Positions 8,658 to 16,890 of a stretch of DNA of 38,219 nucleotides are shown here, one piece after another. The translations under genes were made by a program, and so were the position numbers. The stretch spans positions 1 through 38,219 of the forward strand of contig CBFIDE010000018.1 in assembly GCA_965661265.1 (NCBI GenBank), read 5' to 3'. How positions within the stretch are numbered: position 1 is the stretch's first letter; each line of letters opens with the position of its first letter. This stretch comes from CBFIDE01 sp965661265 (GTDB taxonomy: Bacteria; Bacteroidota; Bacteroidia; Flavobacteriales; Schleiferiaceae). Below the pieces are notes generated by a model, which saw only the letters and a list, made by a program, of their open reading frames with translations, did not search any database and was not told the origin of the DNA.

Positions 8658-9490
8658 TTTCACGACAAGAGCTCTCTGATTATTTGGAAATTGAGCTGAA
8701 TCATCTTTATTCTTACTCAGAATTAGAATATTTTAATAGATTCTTAATAGAGGATTTGGGTTTGGAGAATTGTTCAAACCCAATGGAGGAGAGGGCGTTT
8801 TTGGACGCTTTAGATAAGCTAAAAAAGAATATTCCCTATCAACAAATCGTAGGTTTTACAATATTTTATAATCTTAGAATCAGAATTGATTCCAATGTTC
8901 TTATTCCCAGACCTGAAACCGAAGAACTCATCGAATGGATTTTAGAATCTGAAAGCACAAATGAGAGTCTAGAGGTGGTAGACCTATGTTCAGGTTCAGG
9001 TGTTATAGCATTAGCTATTAAAAGTGAGAAACCTACTTTTAAAGTAATTGGGTATGAGCTGAGTCAGAAGGCTCTGGAGCTTTCTATTCGAAATAAAGAG
9101 CATTTAAATCTTGATGTAAATTTTGAGTCTCAAGATGTTCTTGATCCTGTGTTCAATATATCAAGTGCAGATATTATCATTAGCAATCCGCCTTATATCG
9201 CTTTAAGCGAAAAGGTTAATATGGATCGTAGAGTATTGGAGCACGAACCAGAAATGGCTCTTTTCATAAGTGATGAAGACCCGCTTATTTTTTATCGACG
9301 AATTGCCGACTTATTAAAGGGTACAAAAGAGGGGAGTAGAGCTTATTTTGAGATAAATCAAGAGCTTGCAAAAGAGACATTAGACATTTTTGAGGAAATG
9401 AACTTCCAATGTGAATTGAAAAAGGATTTATCTTCTAATTGGAGATTCCTAAAGGCTATAAACAAAAAAGTCCCGCCTAAGCGGGACTAA
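8654..9490 (+). CDS. prmC: Release factor N5-glutamine methyltransferase
   Basis: This 278-residue enzyme (HemK/PrmC) methylates the glutamine of the GGQ motif in peptide chain release factors RF1/RF2. The N-terminal helical domain is followed by the linker PYQQIVGFTIFYNLR and IPRPETEELIEWI, then the SAM loop VVDLCSGSGVIALA and the catalytic IISNPPYIAL motif, which binds the glutamine amide. Length is normal for the family. It starts inside the rocD stop codon. The last nine codons and the stop are part of a perfect hairpin that also terminates the convergent HU gene, so the basic C-terminal tail (KKVPPKRD) is dictated by a terminator sequence. Confidence 0.94.
   Translation: MISRQELSDYLEIELNHLYSYSELEYFNRFLIEDLGLENCSNPMEERAFLDALDKLKKNIPYQQIVGFTIFYNLRIRIDSNVLIPRPETEELIEWILESESTNESLEVVDLCSGSGVIALAIKSEKPTFKVIGYELSQKALELSIRNKEHLNLDVNFESQDVLDPVFNISSADIIISNPPYIALSEKVNMDRRVLEHEPEMALFISDEDPLIFYRRIADLLKGTKEGSRAYFEINQELAKETLDIFEEMNFQCELKKDLSSNWRFLKAINKKVPPKRD
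9464..9490. terminator. Intrinsic terminator embedded in the 3' end of prmC
   Basis: Stem 9469-9476 pairs perfectly with 9481-9488 (8 bp, GC-rich) around a CTAA loop. The six A at 9464-9469 give a T run on the minus strand, so it should terminate the HU gene. On the plus strand the tail is only AATTTCTT. The hairpin contains the last codons and most of the stop codon of prmC. Confidence 0.8.
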
Positions 9491-9506
9491 TTTCTTCAAT
9501 CTGAAA

Positions 9507-9776
9507 TTATAACTTACTGTTAAGTTCAGATCCAGCCTTAAACTTAGCAACAGTTTTTGCTGGAATTTGGATGGTTTTACCTGTTTGTGGATTTCTTCCT
9601 TCTCTAGCAGAACGATTAGAAGTAGAGAAACTTCCGAACCCAACGATAGATACTCTACCACCTTTTGATAAAGTGTCAGTAACACTTCCTGTAAAAGAAT
9701 CTAGAGCTTTTTTTGCAGCAGCCTTAGAGATACCAGCAGATTCTGCCATTGCATCAATTAATTCAGCTTTGTTCAT
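9507..9776 (-). CDS. hup: HU-family DNA-binding protein
   Basis: This 89-residue histone-like protein bends and compacts chromosomal DNA as a dimer. It shows the whole family pattern: MNKAELIDAMAESAGISKAAAKKAL (dimerisation helices), RVSIVGFGSFS, and the DNA-binding arm REGRNPQTGKTIQIPA containing the RNP intercalating proline region. It is a single-gene unit with a complete Bacteroidetes promoter upstream and a strong terminator downstream, consistent with high expression. The ATG is unambiguous because the family starts there. Confidence 0.97.
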   Translation of the reverse strand: MNKAELIDAMAESAGISKAAAKKALDSFTGSVTDTLSKGGRVSIVGFGSFSTSNRSAREGRNPQTGKTIQIPAKTVAKFKAGSELNSKL

Positions 9777-9815
9777 AATGTAGTTTTTTAGTTAAACAAT
9801 TTAAACGATTTGACA

Positions 9816-9845
9816 CAAAGTTAGACGAATAGTGAGATTGCGCAA
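9816..9845 (-). promoter_or_regulatory. Promoter of the HU gene
   Basis: The minus strand has TTG (9843-9845), a 19-bp spacer and TAACTTTG (9816-9823), a complete match to the Bacteroidetes primary sigma consensus. The expected transcription start leaves a leader of about 35 nt. Confidence 0.8.
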
Positions 9846-9946
9846 GTATTGGCCTAAAAAAAACTTGAATTTGTTGAAAATTATGAATAATTGTTAATAA
9901 CCCCCCTAAATCCCTTGTCTATACTAGCTTTTAGCGCTAAATCAGA

Positions 9947-10864
9947 CTAAAATTTATTACCATTTAAGAAATCTTTAACCCCTAATCGTCTTTTTGTAGG
10001 TGCCTGCAACTCCAAAATTTTAATCATTTTATCCTTACAAGCAATAGATAATTCTCTTTTATTATCTGTTTCTATACTGCCTACTGCTTTATTAGTTATT
10101 TCTCCGATTTCTGATTTATAAACCTTTACAAATGCTAATTTTCCATTGAGCTCTGTGTTCCATAAAGCCGCAGGATAAGGACTTAAGCCTCTTATTTTAT
10201 TATGGACATCCTGTGCGCTGGCATTAAAGTCTAGAATACAATCTTCTTTAAATATTTTCTTAGCCTCTTTAGTGCCATTCGAATTCTTTTGGGACCTCGG
10301 AGTTAATATTCCTTGATCAAGTCCATCAACTGTTTTAATGCAAAGCTCTGCAGCAACATTCATCATTCTATCATGAAGATCACCGGCAGTATCTTCTGAT
10401 AAGATATCAATTTCAGATTTTAATAGAATATCTCCAGTATCAATTTTCTCATCTATAAAAAAGCTCGTCACTCCAGTTTTACTTTCACCCTTTATAATAG
10501 CCCAATTGATTGGAGCTGCGCCACGGTAATCTGGCAATAGAGAACCATGAAGATTCACACAACCTTTAGAAGGCATTTGCCATACTAATTGTGGTAGCAT
10601 TCTAAAAGCTATCACAACAAATAGATCTGCTTGGTAAGCAGAGAGCTCTGAGATAAACTCGGCATCTTTTAAATTAGTAGGTTGTAGAATATCAATTCCT
10701 TGAGTAAGAGCATACTCCTTAATAGCAGATTGATGAATTTTCTGTCCTCTTCCTGAAGCCTTGTCAGCCACAGTAACTACTGCTACAACTTCATGTTCTG
10801 ACTTTACTAAGGCATTTAGTGATGGCACTGCAAATTCTGGAGTGCCCATAAATATGATTTTCAT
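9947..10864 (-). CDS. fmt: Methionyl-tRNA formyltransferase
   Basis: This 305-residue enzyme formylates initiator Met-tRNA using 10-formyl-THF. The N-terminal domain begins IIFMGTPEFAVPSL, and the catalytic core NLHGSLLPDYRGAAPINWAI segment with Asn, His and the later Asp in FIDEKIDTGDIL is intact. The C-terminal tRNA-binding domain begins around RGLSPYPAALW. Length is slightly short of the E. coli protein (315) but complete. It lies 25 bp downstream of recQ on the same strand and is the last gene of the cluster. A 12-bp palindrome follows the stop (9930-9941) but lacks a T run. Confidence 0.95.
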   Translation of the reverse strand: MKIIFMGTPEFAVPSLNALVKSEHEVVAVVTVADKASGRGQKIHQSAIKEYALTQGIDILQPTNLKDAEFISELSAYQADLFVVIAFRMLPQLVWQMPSKGCVNLHGSLLPDYRGAAPINWAIIKGESKTGVTSFFIDEKIDTGDILLKSEIDILSEDTAGDLHDRMMNVAAELCIKTVDGLDQGILTPRSQKNSNGTKEAKKIFKEDCILDFNASAQDVHNKIRGLSPYPAALWNTELNGKLAFVKVYKSEIGEITNKAVGSIETDNKRELSIACKDKMIKILELQAPTKRRLGVKDFLNGNKF

Positions 10865-10889
10865 AATAGGGATATAATGAATGGCTAAA

Positions 10890-12779
10890 TTAGATAAGCT
10901 TGATTAGACCAAACTCATTAATTTCAATTTTTCCGTTTTCCAAAAGATTAGAAATGGCCCCCTTTACTTTACGCTGATTAATTTCAGATTTAAAGATTAG
11001 ATCTCTTGGTAGGTCTACACCATTACGTATCAATTCTAGAATCCCTGAAATATCCTCCTTGCTAAGGATTTCCTTTTTAGCTTCACAAACATCACAAATG
11101 CCACAATCCTTGAGACTTTTCTGTCCAAAATATTTAACTAGCTGCTTGCTTCTGCACATATTGCTTTCAAGAAGATAGCTTTCTAAGGACTTTACTCTTA
11201 CAGATAAATCTATGTAACGATCTTTTAAATTCTTGTCTGAAATATTAAGCTTAGATGCATCATGTCTATTGGTGTTAAATCCAATTTTGCTTTTACTATT
11301 CTTTTTGATATAATCGAATAGTCCTTTTTGCATAAAGCGTTCAAGCATGTCATGAACTTGTGGAATACTAAATCCACTTCTATGACTTAATAAACTCTCG
11401 TTAATTGGAGCATACTCTAAATGTAAACCACCATATGTCCTGAAAATAGACTTTATAAGAATATCTTCTTTTTCGTTTCTTAATTGATAATCGTATAAGG
11501 TATCTCTATCTGCAATTAATTTTAACCTAGATGTTTGTTCAAATCCTTCAATAAGATCAATAATTCCCTCTCTTTGAAGTATTTTAAATGAATTCAGGCT
11601 TATTGCAGGATTTAAATCATATTTCTTTAGAAATTCTTGATAATCAAATTCATAAAAACGACCTTCTTGAGCTCCAATTCCTATTTGGAAATGATTAGCT
11701 AGGCATTGATAAATATGTCTTATTTTAGAAATGTCTGGAAAGCTTTCTATAGTTTTTTGTTGAAGCTCATTAATATCATTTGGCCCGAGTAATATTATTG
11801 AGTAGGCCTTATTGTTGTCTCTGCCAGCTCGTCCTGCTTCTTGAAAATAGGCCTCTATGCTATCAGGAAGCTCCAAATGTAGAACTAGTCTCACCTTTGG
11901 ATTATCGATACCCATACCAAAAGCATTAGTACAAACCATAATTTTAGTGGCGCCTTCTAGCCAAGACTTTTGTTTCGCTTCTCGCGATTCTGCGCTAAGG
12001 CCGGCATGATAATAATCAGAAGAAAGACCATTTCCTTGTAACCAGTTTGCTATCTCTACAGTTGTCTTTCTATTTCGGGCATATACGATTGCACTTTGAT
12101 TAATCTTAGAAAGGCTTTTAAGAGCCAAGGTCCATTTTTGCTCTGTATCAATCACATGATAGGCTAGGTTGCTCCTTTCAAAACTTTTCTCAAAACTTTG
12201 AGCATCCTTTATTTCTAATTTATCTAGTATGTCTTTCTTGACTTTTGGAGTTGCCGTAGCAGTTAAGGCCAAGCAAGGAACGTCCTTTAAGTATTTTCTT
12301 AACTCGGGTATCTGTAGATAACTAGGTCTAAAATCATAACCCCACTGTGAAATGCAATGAGCTTCATCGATAGCCAATAAATTGACATTCATTTTTTGCA
12401 CTCTACTAATAAAAATATCTGAGGCTGCTCTTTCAGGAGAGAGGTAGATTACTTTATAGTATCCCTGAACACAATTATCTAAGGCAGTATCAATTTCTTT
12501 CTTATTTAAGCCACTATGCAGAGCAATTGCTTTAATGCCCTGTCTGTTGAGCCTATCCACTTGATCATTCATTAAAGCAATCAAAGGACTAATGACAATT
12601 CCAACACCCCCTTGACAGAGTATAGGCACTTGAAAGCACAATGATTTTCCCCCACCAGTAGGAAGTAGAGCAAGTGTATTCCTATTCTCCAAAACGGATT
12701 CAATAATATCCAGCTGAAGCTCTCTAAACTGATCATAGCCCCAATATTTTTTTAATATATCATTTGGACTATTTGACAT
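10890..12779 (-). CDS. recQ: ATP-dependent DNA helicase RecQ
   Basis: This 629-residue superfamily 2 helicase unwinds DNA 3' to 5' during recombination and repair. Walker A LLPTGGGKSLC (residues about 38-48), the DEAH box IDEAHCISQWGYDFRPSY with the RecQ aromatic-rich loop, and motifs V/VI (CTNAFGMGIDNPKVR, QEAGRAGRD) are present. The zinc-binding cysteines (MCRSKQL, CGICDVC) lie near residues 540-565. After them only a short winged-helix-like tail remains, with no recognisable HRDC domain. The frame is open upstream to a TTG at 12806, but MSNSPND at 12779 fits the family. It overlaps the upstream AAA gene by 11 bp. Confidence 0.94.
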   Translation of the reverse strand: MSNSPNDILKKYWGYDQFRELQLDIIESVLENRNTLALLPTGGGKSLCFQVPILCQGGVGIVISPLIALMNDQVDRLNRQGIKAIALHSGLNKKEIDTALDNCVQGYYKVIYLSPERAASDIFISRVQKMNVNLLAIDEAHCISQWGYDFRPSYLQIPELRKYLKDVPCLALTATATPKVKKDILDKLEIKDAQSFEKSFERSNLAYHVIDTEQKWTLALKSLSKINQSAIVYARNRKTTVEIANWLQGNGLSSDYYHAGLSAESREAKQKSWLEGATKIMVCTNAFGMGIDNPKVRLVLHLELPDSIEAYFQEAGRAGRDNNKAYSIILLGPNDINELQQKTIESFPDISKIRHIYQCLANHFQIGIGAQEGRFYEFDYQEFLKKYDLNPAISLNSFKILQREGIIDLIEGFEQTSRLKLIADRDTLYDYQLRNEKEDILIKSIFRTYGGLHLEYAPINESLLSHRSGFSIPQVHDMLERFMQKGLFDYIKKNSKSKIGFNTNRHDASKLNISDKNLKDRYIDLSVRVKSLESYLLESNMCRSKQLVKYFGQKSLKDCGICDVCEAKKEILSKEDISGILELIRNGVDLPRDLIFKSEINQRKVKGAISNLLENGKIEINEFGLIKLI

Positions 12780-13308
12780 CTGATAAGTTTTCAAGAATAA
12801 AGTCAACTCTTTGTTCTATAGACAGTTTTGGAATATCAATGATATTATAGTTTAATTTCGAATAAGCAGACCTAATTGAATCATCAATTGCATGCAACTG
12901 AGTTAAATTCTCTCTTCTTTCTTGATCCCGGAGGTAAATCTCTTGCCAAGGAGGAGCAATAAATACTGTTTCAGAATATTCAAGGGAGCTACAACTAGAT
13001 ATGAGCTCTTTGTCTTCAACAGAACCAAAGTTTAGATAAGCTATTATATCAATACTGGAGCGATCATAAAAATTAAGTCCGGGCTTGGCATTTTGAAAAT
13101 CATGAGCTTGCTCTTGATAAACAAGCTTGCTAAAGCCTTTTAAATTATCCCAAGGTAAAGAGGAGGAGCCTATGGCTAATTGCTCTTTAATCACTTTTCT
13201 AGCCACTTCATTAAAGATATTTAGACCTTTCTTGCTTAAAGTGTCAATTATAGAAGTTTTACCTGTCCCAGGTCCACCACTTATTACTATTCGTTGAATT
13301 TTACTCAT
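12769..13308 (-). CDS. AAA_28-family ATPase (P-loop nucleotide kinase-like)
   Basis: This 179-residue protein starts IQRIVISGGPGTGKTSIIDTL, giving a Walker A loop at residues 11-18, followed by NIFNEVARKVIKEQ and later FYDRSSIDIIAYL, a DR(S/G) segment characteristic of the AAA_28 (NadR kinase-like) group. The arginine-rich QERRENL segment probably forms the lid. The function is a guess: such proteins are small-molecule kinases or uncharacterised ATPases. It is tightly packed in the cluster: its ATG overlaps the stop of the upstream gene by one base and its TAG stop overlaps the recQ start by 11 bp. Confidence 0.82.
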   Translation of the reverse strand: MSKIQRIVISGGPGTGKTSIIDTLSKKGLNIFNEVARKVIKEQLAIGSSSLPWDNLKGFSKLVYQEQAHDFQNAKPGLNFYDRSSIDIIAYLNFGSVEDKELISSCSSLEYSETVFIAPPWQEIYLRDQERRENLTQLHAIDDSIRSAYSKLNYNIIDIPKLSIEQRVDFILENLSDVK

Positions 13309-13781
13309 TAGTATCTGATACCAAGCCTTTGGTAAATAAAAGAAATGAGCCAGGCCGGTCCTATTAATAGAAACTTTAGGTCATCTAAAAAAGATGGTTT
13401 TTCTCCTTCAATTTTATGTCCAATGAATTGACCTATCCACGCTACAATAAAAATAATCAAGCTTATTTGGGCTAGAGGTAAAGAAGAAGCTTTCATCAAA
13501 CTTATGAAGTATAGACAGAGCATACTAAAGCTTAAGATTCCAATAGTCATAGAGATTGAGTATCGAATGTAAAAACCTAGTCCTAAAAGTACCGCTAGAC
13601 TTCCAAAATGTATGTAATTTTGCATGGTCCCATTTAGATTTAAAAAGTCTGTTGGGATGGCAGCTAAGAGTCCTAAAATACTAAAGAAGATGGATGGGAC
13701 GCAGATCCAATGGATAAGTTTATTGGTTTTGTTTTTATGGCTGACAGCATAAGCGTCAAGCCAGTCTTGTAGACTGTTCAT
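13308..13781 (-). CDS. Mpo1-like (DUF962) membrane protein
   Basis: This 157-residue protein has four or five hydrophobic helices. The start LQDWLDAYAVSHKNKTNKLIHWICVP and the end IGHKIEGEKPSFLDDLKFLLIGPAWL are signatures of the DUF962/Mpo1 family. The conserved His pairs in both segments are the likely iron ligands. Yeast Mpo1 is an Fe(II) dioxygenase acting on 2-hydroxy fatty acids in the ER membrane, so the bacterial protein may oxidise lipids, but this is inference. It is the first gene of the minus-strand cluster leading to fmt and is divergent from the DUF493 gene. Confidence 0.87.
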   Translation of the reverse strand: MNSLQDWLDAYAVSHKNKTNKLIHWICVPSIFFSILGLLAAIPTDFLNLNGTMQNYIHFGSLAVLLGLGFYIRYSISMTIGILSFSMLCLYFISLMKASSLPLAQISLIIFIVAWIGQFIGHKIEGEKPSFLDDLKFLLIGPAWLISFIYQRLGIRY

Positions 13782-13826
13782 AGCTGAATGATTAGTAATT
13801 CAGAAAAATACAAAAATCCACTTGGA

Positions 13827-14105
13827 ATGGAAGATAAAAAGATTGCAGAATTTAGAAAGAAATTAGAAGAAACAACCGAATGGCCTTCGGTGTATATGTT
13901 TAAGTTTATTATTCCTTCTGATAATGATAAACTAGCTGAAATAGAAAGTTTGTTTAATACAAAGGAAAGCAGCGTAGTTGTAAGAGAGTCTAGTAAAGGA
14001 ACCTATCTAAGCATCACTGCAAAAGAAATGATGTTGAATGCGGATAGTGTAGTTGAAAGATATATTGCGGCCTCTAATGTTGAAGGGCTTATAATGTCGC
14101 TATAA
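13827..14105 (+). CDS. DUF493 (YbeD-like) family protein
   Basis: This small cytoplasmic protein, 92 residues from the ATG at 13827, shows WPSVYMFKFIIPSD, SSKGTYLSITAKEMM and a final Y(I/L)AAS.VEGLIMSL-like end that match the DUF493 ferredoxin-like alpha/beta fold. The E. coli relative is YbeD, of unsettled function (proposed regulator). An alternative ATG at 13788 adds 13 residues, but it lies only 6 bp from the divergent start at 13781, leaving no room for a leader. Family members usually begin close to the MEDKKIAEFRKKL segment, so 13827 is preferred, without certainty. Confidence 0.8.
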   Translation: MEDKKIAEFRKKLEETTEWPSVYMFKFIIPSDNDKLAEIESLFNTKESSVVVRESSKGTYLSITAKEMMLNADSVVERYIAASNVEGLIMSL

Positions 14106-14173
14106 TTGAGGACTACAATCAGTTAAACTTTTTATAAACCAATTTTATTAGTAAGAAAGCTAAAGATAGAGCA

Positions 14174-15523
14174 ATAGAGTTTGCCGTTGTAGATGTCGAG
14201 ACTACAGGCGGGCACGCTTCTAGTCATAGTATGACTGAAATTGCCATTGTAATTACTAATGGTGTCGAAATTATAGATGAGTATTCTACCTTACTGAAGC
14301 CTGATCGACACATTCCTTATAATATTCAAACTCTTACAGGGATTTCTAATGAGATGGTTGAGGACGCTCCGCTTGTTGAGGAAGTTTTTCATAGAATAGA
14401 AGAGTTGTTAACCGATAGGGTTTTTGTGGCGCATAATGTAAATTTTGACTACAGCTTTGTAAAGCATGCTTACAATTTTATGGGAAAGAATTATAATCCC
14501 AATAGATTGTGTACAGTTCGTTATACGCGTAAGTTAATACCTGGCTTAAGCTCTTATTCACTTTCTAATTTATGTTCACATTTTAACTATAAGAACGCTG
14601 CGGCACATAGAGCTTGGGGAGATGCTAAAGCCACCGCTTTAATACTACATGACCTACTCAAAATAGATAAGGATAATCTGTGGAGGGATATCATAAAACG
14701 AAATTCTGGAGAGTTAAATTTACCTGCCAATTTACCTTCTGAAGAATTTAAAAATCTACCAGAAAGTTGTGGGGTCTATTACTTTTATAATAAGGCAGGG
14801 AAGCCAATTTACATTGGAAAAGCTAAGAATATTAAAAAGAGAGTGAGCACTCATTTTATTGGAAAAACCGAAACAAAAAAATCCCAGGCATTTAAAAGAG
14901 AAATATACTCTATAGACTTTCAACTAACCGGCTCTGAATTAATAGCTCATTTATTAGAAGACCATGAGATTAGACATTTTTGGCCAGAGTATAATAGTGC
15001 CCAAAAGTCTCAAAAAAAGGTTTACGGTGTCTTTGCATATAGAAATCAAAACGCCAATTGGATGATGGTTTGTAATACTGCATCAAAGCAACATTCCTAT
15101 TTGGCCCAATTCTATTCACGACACGATGCTCTTAACTTTATTCTTGATCAAACTAAGAGATATAGTTTAGACGCCAATTTATGTTCTTTTCCTACATATA
15201 CAGAATCCAAAATAAGTGCTGAAGATCATAACAAATCTTTTGAAAAAATGCTTCTTGATTTAAAAAAGGGATTTGGTACTTTTCTTTTAAAGACTCAAGG
15301 TAGAGAGAAAGGGGAGAGCGGCTTTGTGCTCATTGAGAGCGGTAAACTAAAAGGTTATGGTTTTATTAATTTAGAGGATAATATAAGTAGTATTGAAGAT
15401 ATAGAAGCCTTTTTAACTCCTTTAAGATCTAGCATTACTTCTTCAGCAATATTAAGATCGGCCTTGAGCTCCGGAAAATATAAAATGCAAACTTTAGAGC
15501 TGAAATTAGGACTGTTATTCTAA
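14174..15523 (+). CDS. DEDDh exonuclease (DnaQ-like) fused to a UvrC/Cho-type GIY-YIG domain; start codon abnormal
   Basis: The first domain is a DnaQ-type 3'-5' exonuclease: AVVDVETTGG holds the first catalytic DxE, AHNVNFDYSFV the second Asp, and HRAWGDAKAT the final His/Asp. The second domain is a GIY-YIG endonuclease: SCGVYYFYNKAGKPIYIGKAKNIKKRV with the Arg, and the later Glu in LLEDHEI. Such fusions occur in Bacteroidetes and mycobacteria and are related to the UvrC homologue Cho in nucleotide excision repair. The frame runs open from a stop at 14135, but no ATG, GTG or TTG precedes the DVET motif. The natural start position carries ATA (14174, giving MEFAVVD if read as Met), and an ATT is at 14147. 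The first ATG is 14231, after the catalytic motif. The gene may be inactive or use a rare start. Confidence 0.8.
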   Translation: MEFAVVDVETTGGHASSHSMTEIAIVITNGVEIIDEYSTLLKPDRHIPYNIQTLTGISNEMVEDAPLVEEVFHRIEELLTDRVFVAHNVNFDYSFVKHAYNFMGKNYNPNRLCTVRYTRKLIPGLSSYSLSNLCSHFNYKNAAAHRAWGDAKATALILHDLLKIDKDNLWRDIIKRNSGELNLPANLPSEEFKNLPESCGVYYFYNKAGKPIYIGKAKNIKKRVSTHFIGKTETKKSQAFKREIYSIDFQLTGSELIAHLLEDHEIRHFWPEYNSAQKSQKKVYGVFAYRNQNANWMMVCNTASKQHSYLAQFYSRHDALNFILDQTKRYSLDANLCSFPTYTESKISAEDHNKSFEKMLLDLKKGFGTFLLKTQGREKGESGFVLIESGKLKGYGFINLEDNISSIEDIEAFLTPLRSSITSSAILRSALSSGKYKMQTLELKLGLLF

Positions 15524-16628
15524 CGGACAACCTTCTCAAAGAAAACAGAAAAAGTACTTCCTTGGCCCACAGTGCTCGTAATTACAAGCTTACCTTTTTA
15601 ATAGTGTCTGAAAGGTCATGAAATTTAATGTGATTATCTAAAGCGATATCATCTAATCCATTTGCATTTAAAAAATGGGCATCAGCAACTAGCATTCTTA
15701 TATACTTATTCCTTACTAGTCCGTCAGTACCTCTTGCTAGAACCAAGCCTTTTCTATATTCTCCTAAATGAAAATAAAGAATGGACGCTTTGGCTGCGAT
15801 CTCAGCTATAGTATAATGAGCAGCATAATCGGTTCCTCTTTTTGCGGCCACCTTAGATTCTTCAAAGTCCTCAAAATCTAATAGTAAGTAAGCTATTGTA
15901 AGATAATAATAGGCTAACTCTGCAACATCCTAATCATACTCCAAATAATTAAAAGCTAAACCAAGATTGATGCTTGCCTCAGTAATCTTCTTTTTCAAAA
16001 GCAATACTTCAGTTAAGGAGTTGTAAGAGCTTCCTAAAAAGGAGTCATCGTCCTCCATCAAACTAAGCTCTATTGCTCGGCGCAATTTACTTTCTGCTTG
16101 ATCAAAATCTTCTTGCTCAATATGAATGATAGAAATATTGTACAAAGTAAGAACCTCACTGGCAATTTCCCTTTCGTCACGTTCAATTTCTAAAGCTAAA
16201 TAATAATAATCTAAAGCAAGATTATAATTAGAATAATCATTGTAGACATTCCCCACAACAGTGTATAAGGAGCTAGTTATTAAGATATAATCTTTTCTTT
16301 AAGAATAATCAAAGCGATCTTATAACACAGCAGTCCGCTGTCAGAAACGTACTTATTGTAATAGGTACTGCCAAGATAATCCTAGGCATCGGCATATTCG
16401 AATGAATCTCTTTTAGCAAGATGGTATTGAGATAGTCTTGAAAAACTTGAATTGCTGTTCTGGAGTCAAGAGCTAAAAGGCTATCTATTGCCTCGTAGTC
16501 CCCTAAAAACTTACGACTACCTTGTTCTAAAAGCTCATCTTGAAGGCAGTAAATAAAAGTAGAAGGATAATTAGTTATTTGATATTTTACTATTCTTAAT
16601 TTAGAGCCAAAATAGGATAAGTTTTCAT
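15520..16628 (-). pseudogene. Remnant of a TPR-containing sensor histidine kinase
   Basis: Reading the minus strand from an ATG at 16628 gives pieces of one protein in several frames. There is a hydrophobic LLLLFTAF signal-like stretch, a region with DSLLALDSRTAIQVFQDYL, a TPR piece GSTYYNKYVSDSGLLCYK in another frame, then NVYNDYSNYNLALDYYYLALE (from 16256) and further TPRs. An in-frame TAG at 15930-15932 is followed without frame change by DVAELAYYYLTIAYLLL and more repeats to about 15600. There the frame jumps to GKLVITSTVGQGSTFSVFF and a stop at 15520. That tail is the last part of a HATPase domain. The transmembrane segment, HisKA domain and nearly all of the ATPase domain are gone, so an internal deletion plus several frameshifts and two TAG codons have destroyed it. 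The stop overlaps that of the exonuclease gene. Confidence 0.83.
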
Positions 16629-16869
16629 GAAAATAAACTGCCCAAAATGTTCTTGGAGCCCAGATAAAAGTGAGCATTGGAATTGTAATAGCTGTCAAGC
16701 AGAAATCAATTACTTTGAGAAGAATGGCGATTGCCCAAGTTGTGGATGGAAACAAGAGCTTATTTATTGCCCAGACTGGGCAGGAGGCTGTGGAGAGGTC
16801 TCTAATATTTTGGACTGGTTTCCTGATATAGACTCAAAATTAAATGACTTAAACATTTATAAAGAGTAA
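16627..16869 (+). CDS. Small zinc-ribbon protein
   Basis: This 80-residue protein is built of two or three zinc-ribbon knuckles: CPKC (residues 5-8), CNSC (about 20-23), CPSC (about 36-39) and a final pair in YCPDWAGGC. Tryptophans between them (SWSPDKSEHWNC) fit a known but unnamed family of short bacterial zinc-ribbon proteins, whose role is unknown. No signal peptide is present, so it is probably cytoplasmic. Its ATG shares the CATG tetramer with the ATG of the decayed kinase on the other strand, so the upstream region is the corpse of the kinase promoter. It converges on the MFS gene. Confidence 0.68.
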   Translation: MKINCPKCSWSPDKSEHWNCNSCQAEINYFEKNGDCPSCGWKQELIYCPDWAGGCGEVSNILDWFPDIDSKLNDLNIYKE

Positions 16870-16890
16870 AAATATACTTCAGAACGTCCT

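Noticed and set aside
9930..9941. Perfect 12-bp palindrome TTTAGCGCTAAA just after fmt.
   Set aside because: It has no loop and no T run, so it is not a convincing terminator, and a single 12-bp palindrome is weak evidence for an operator.
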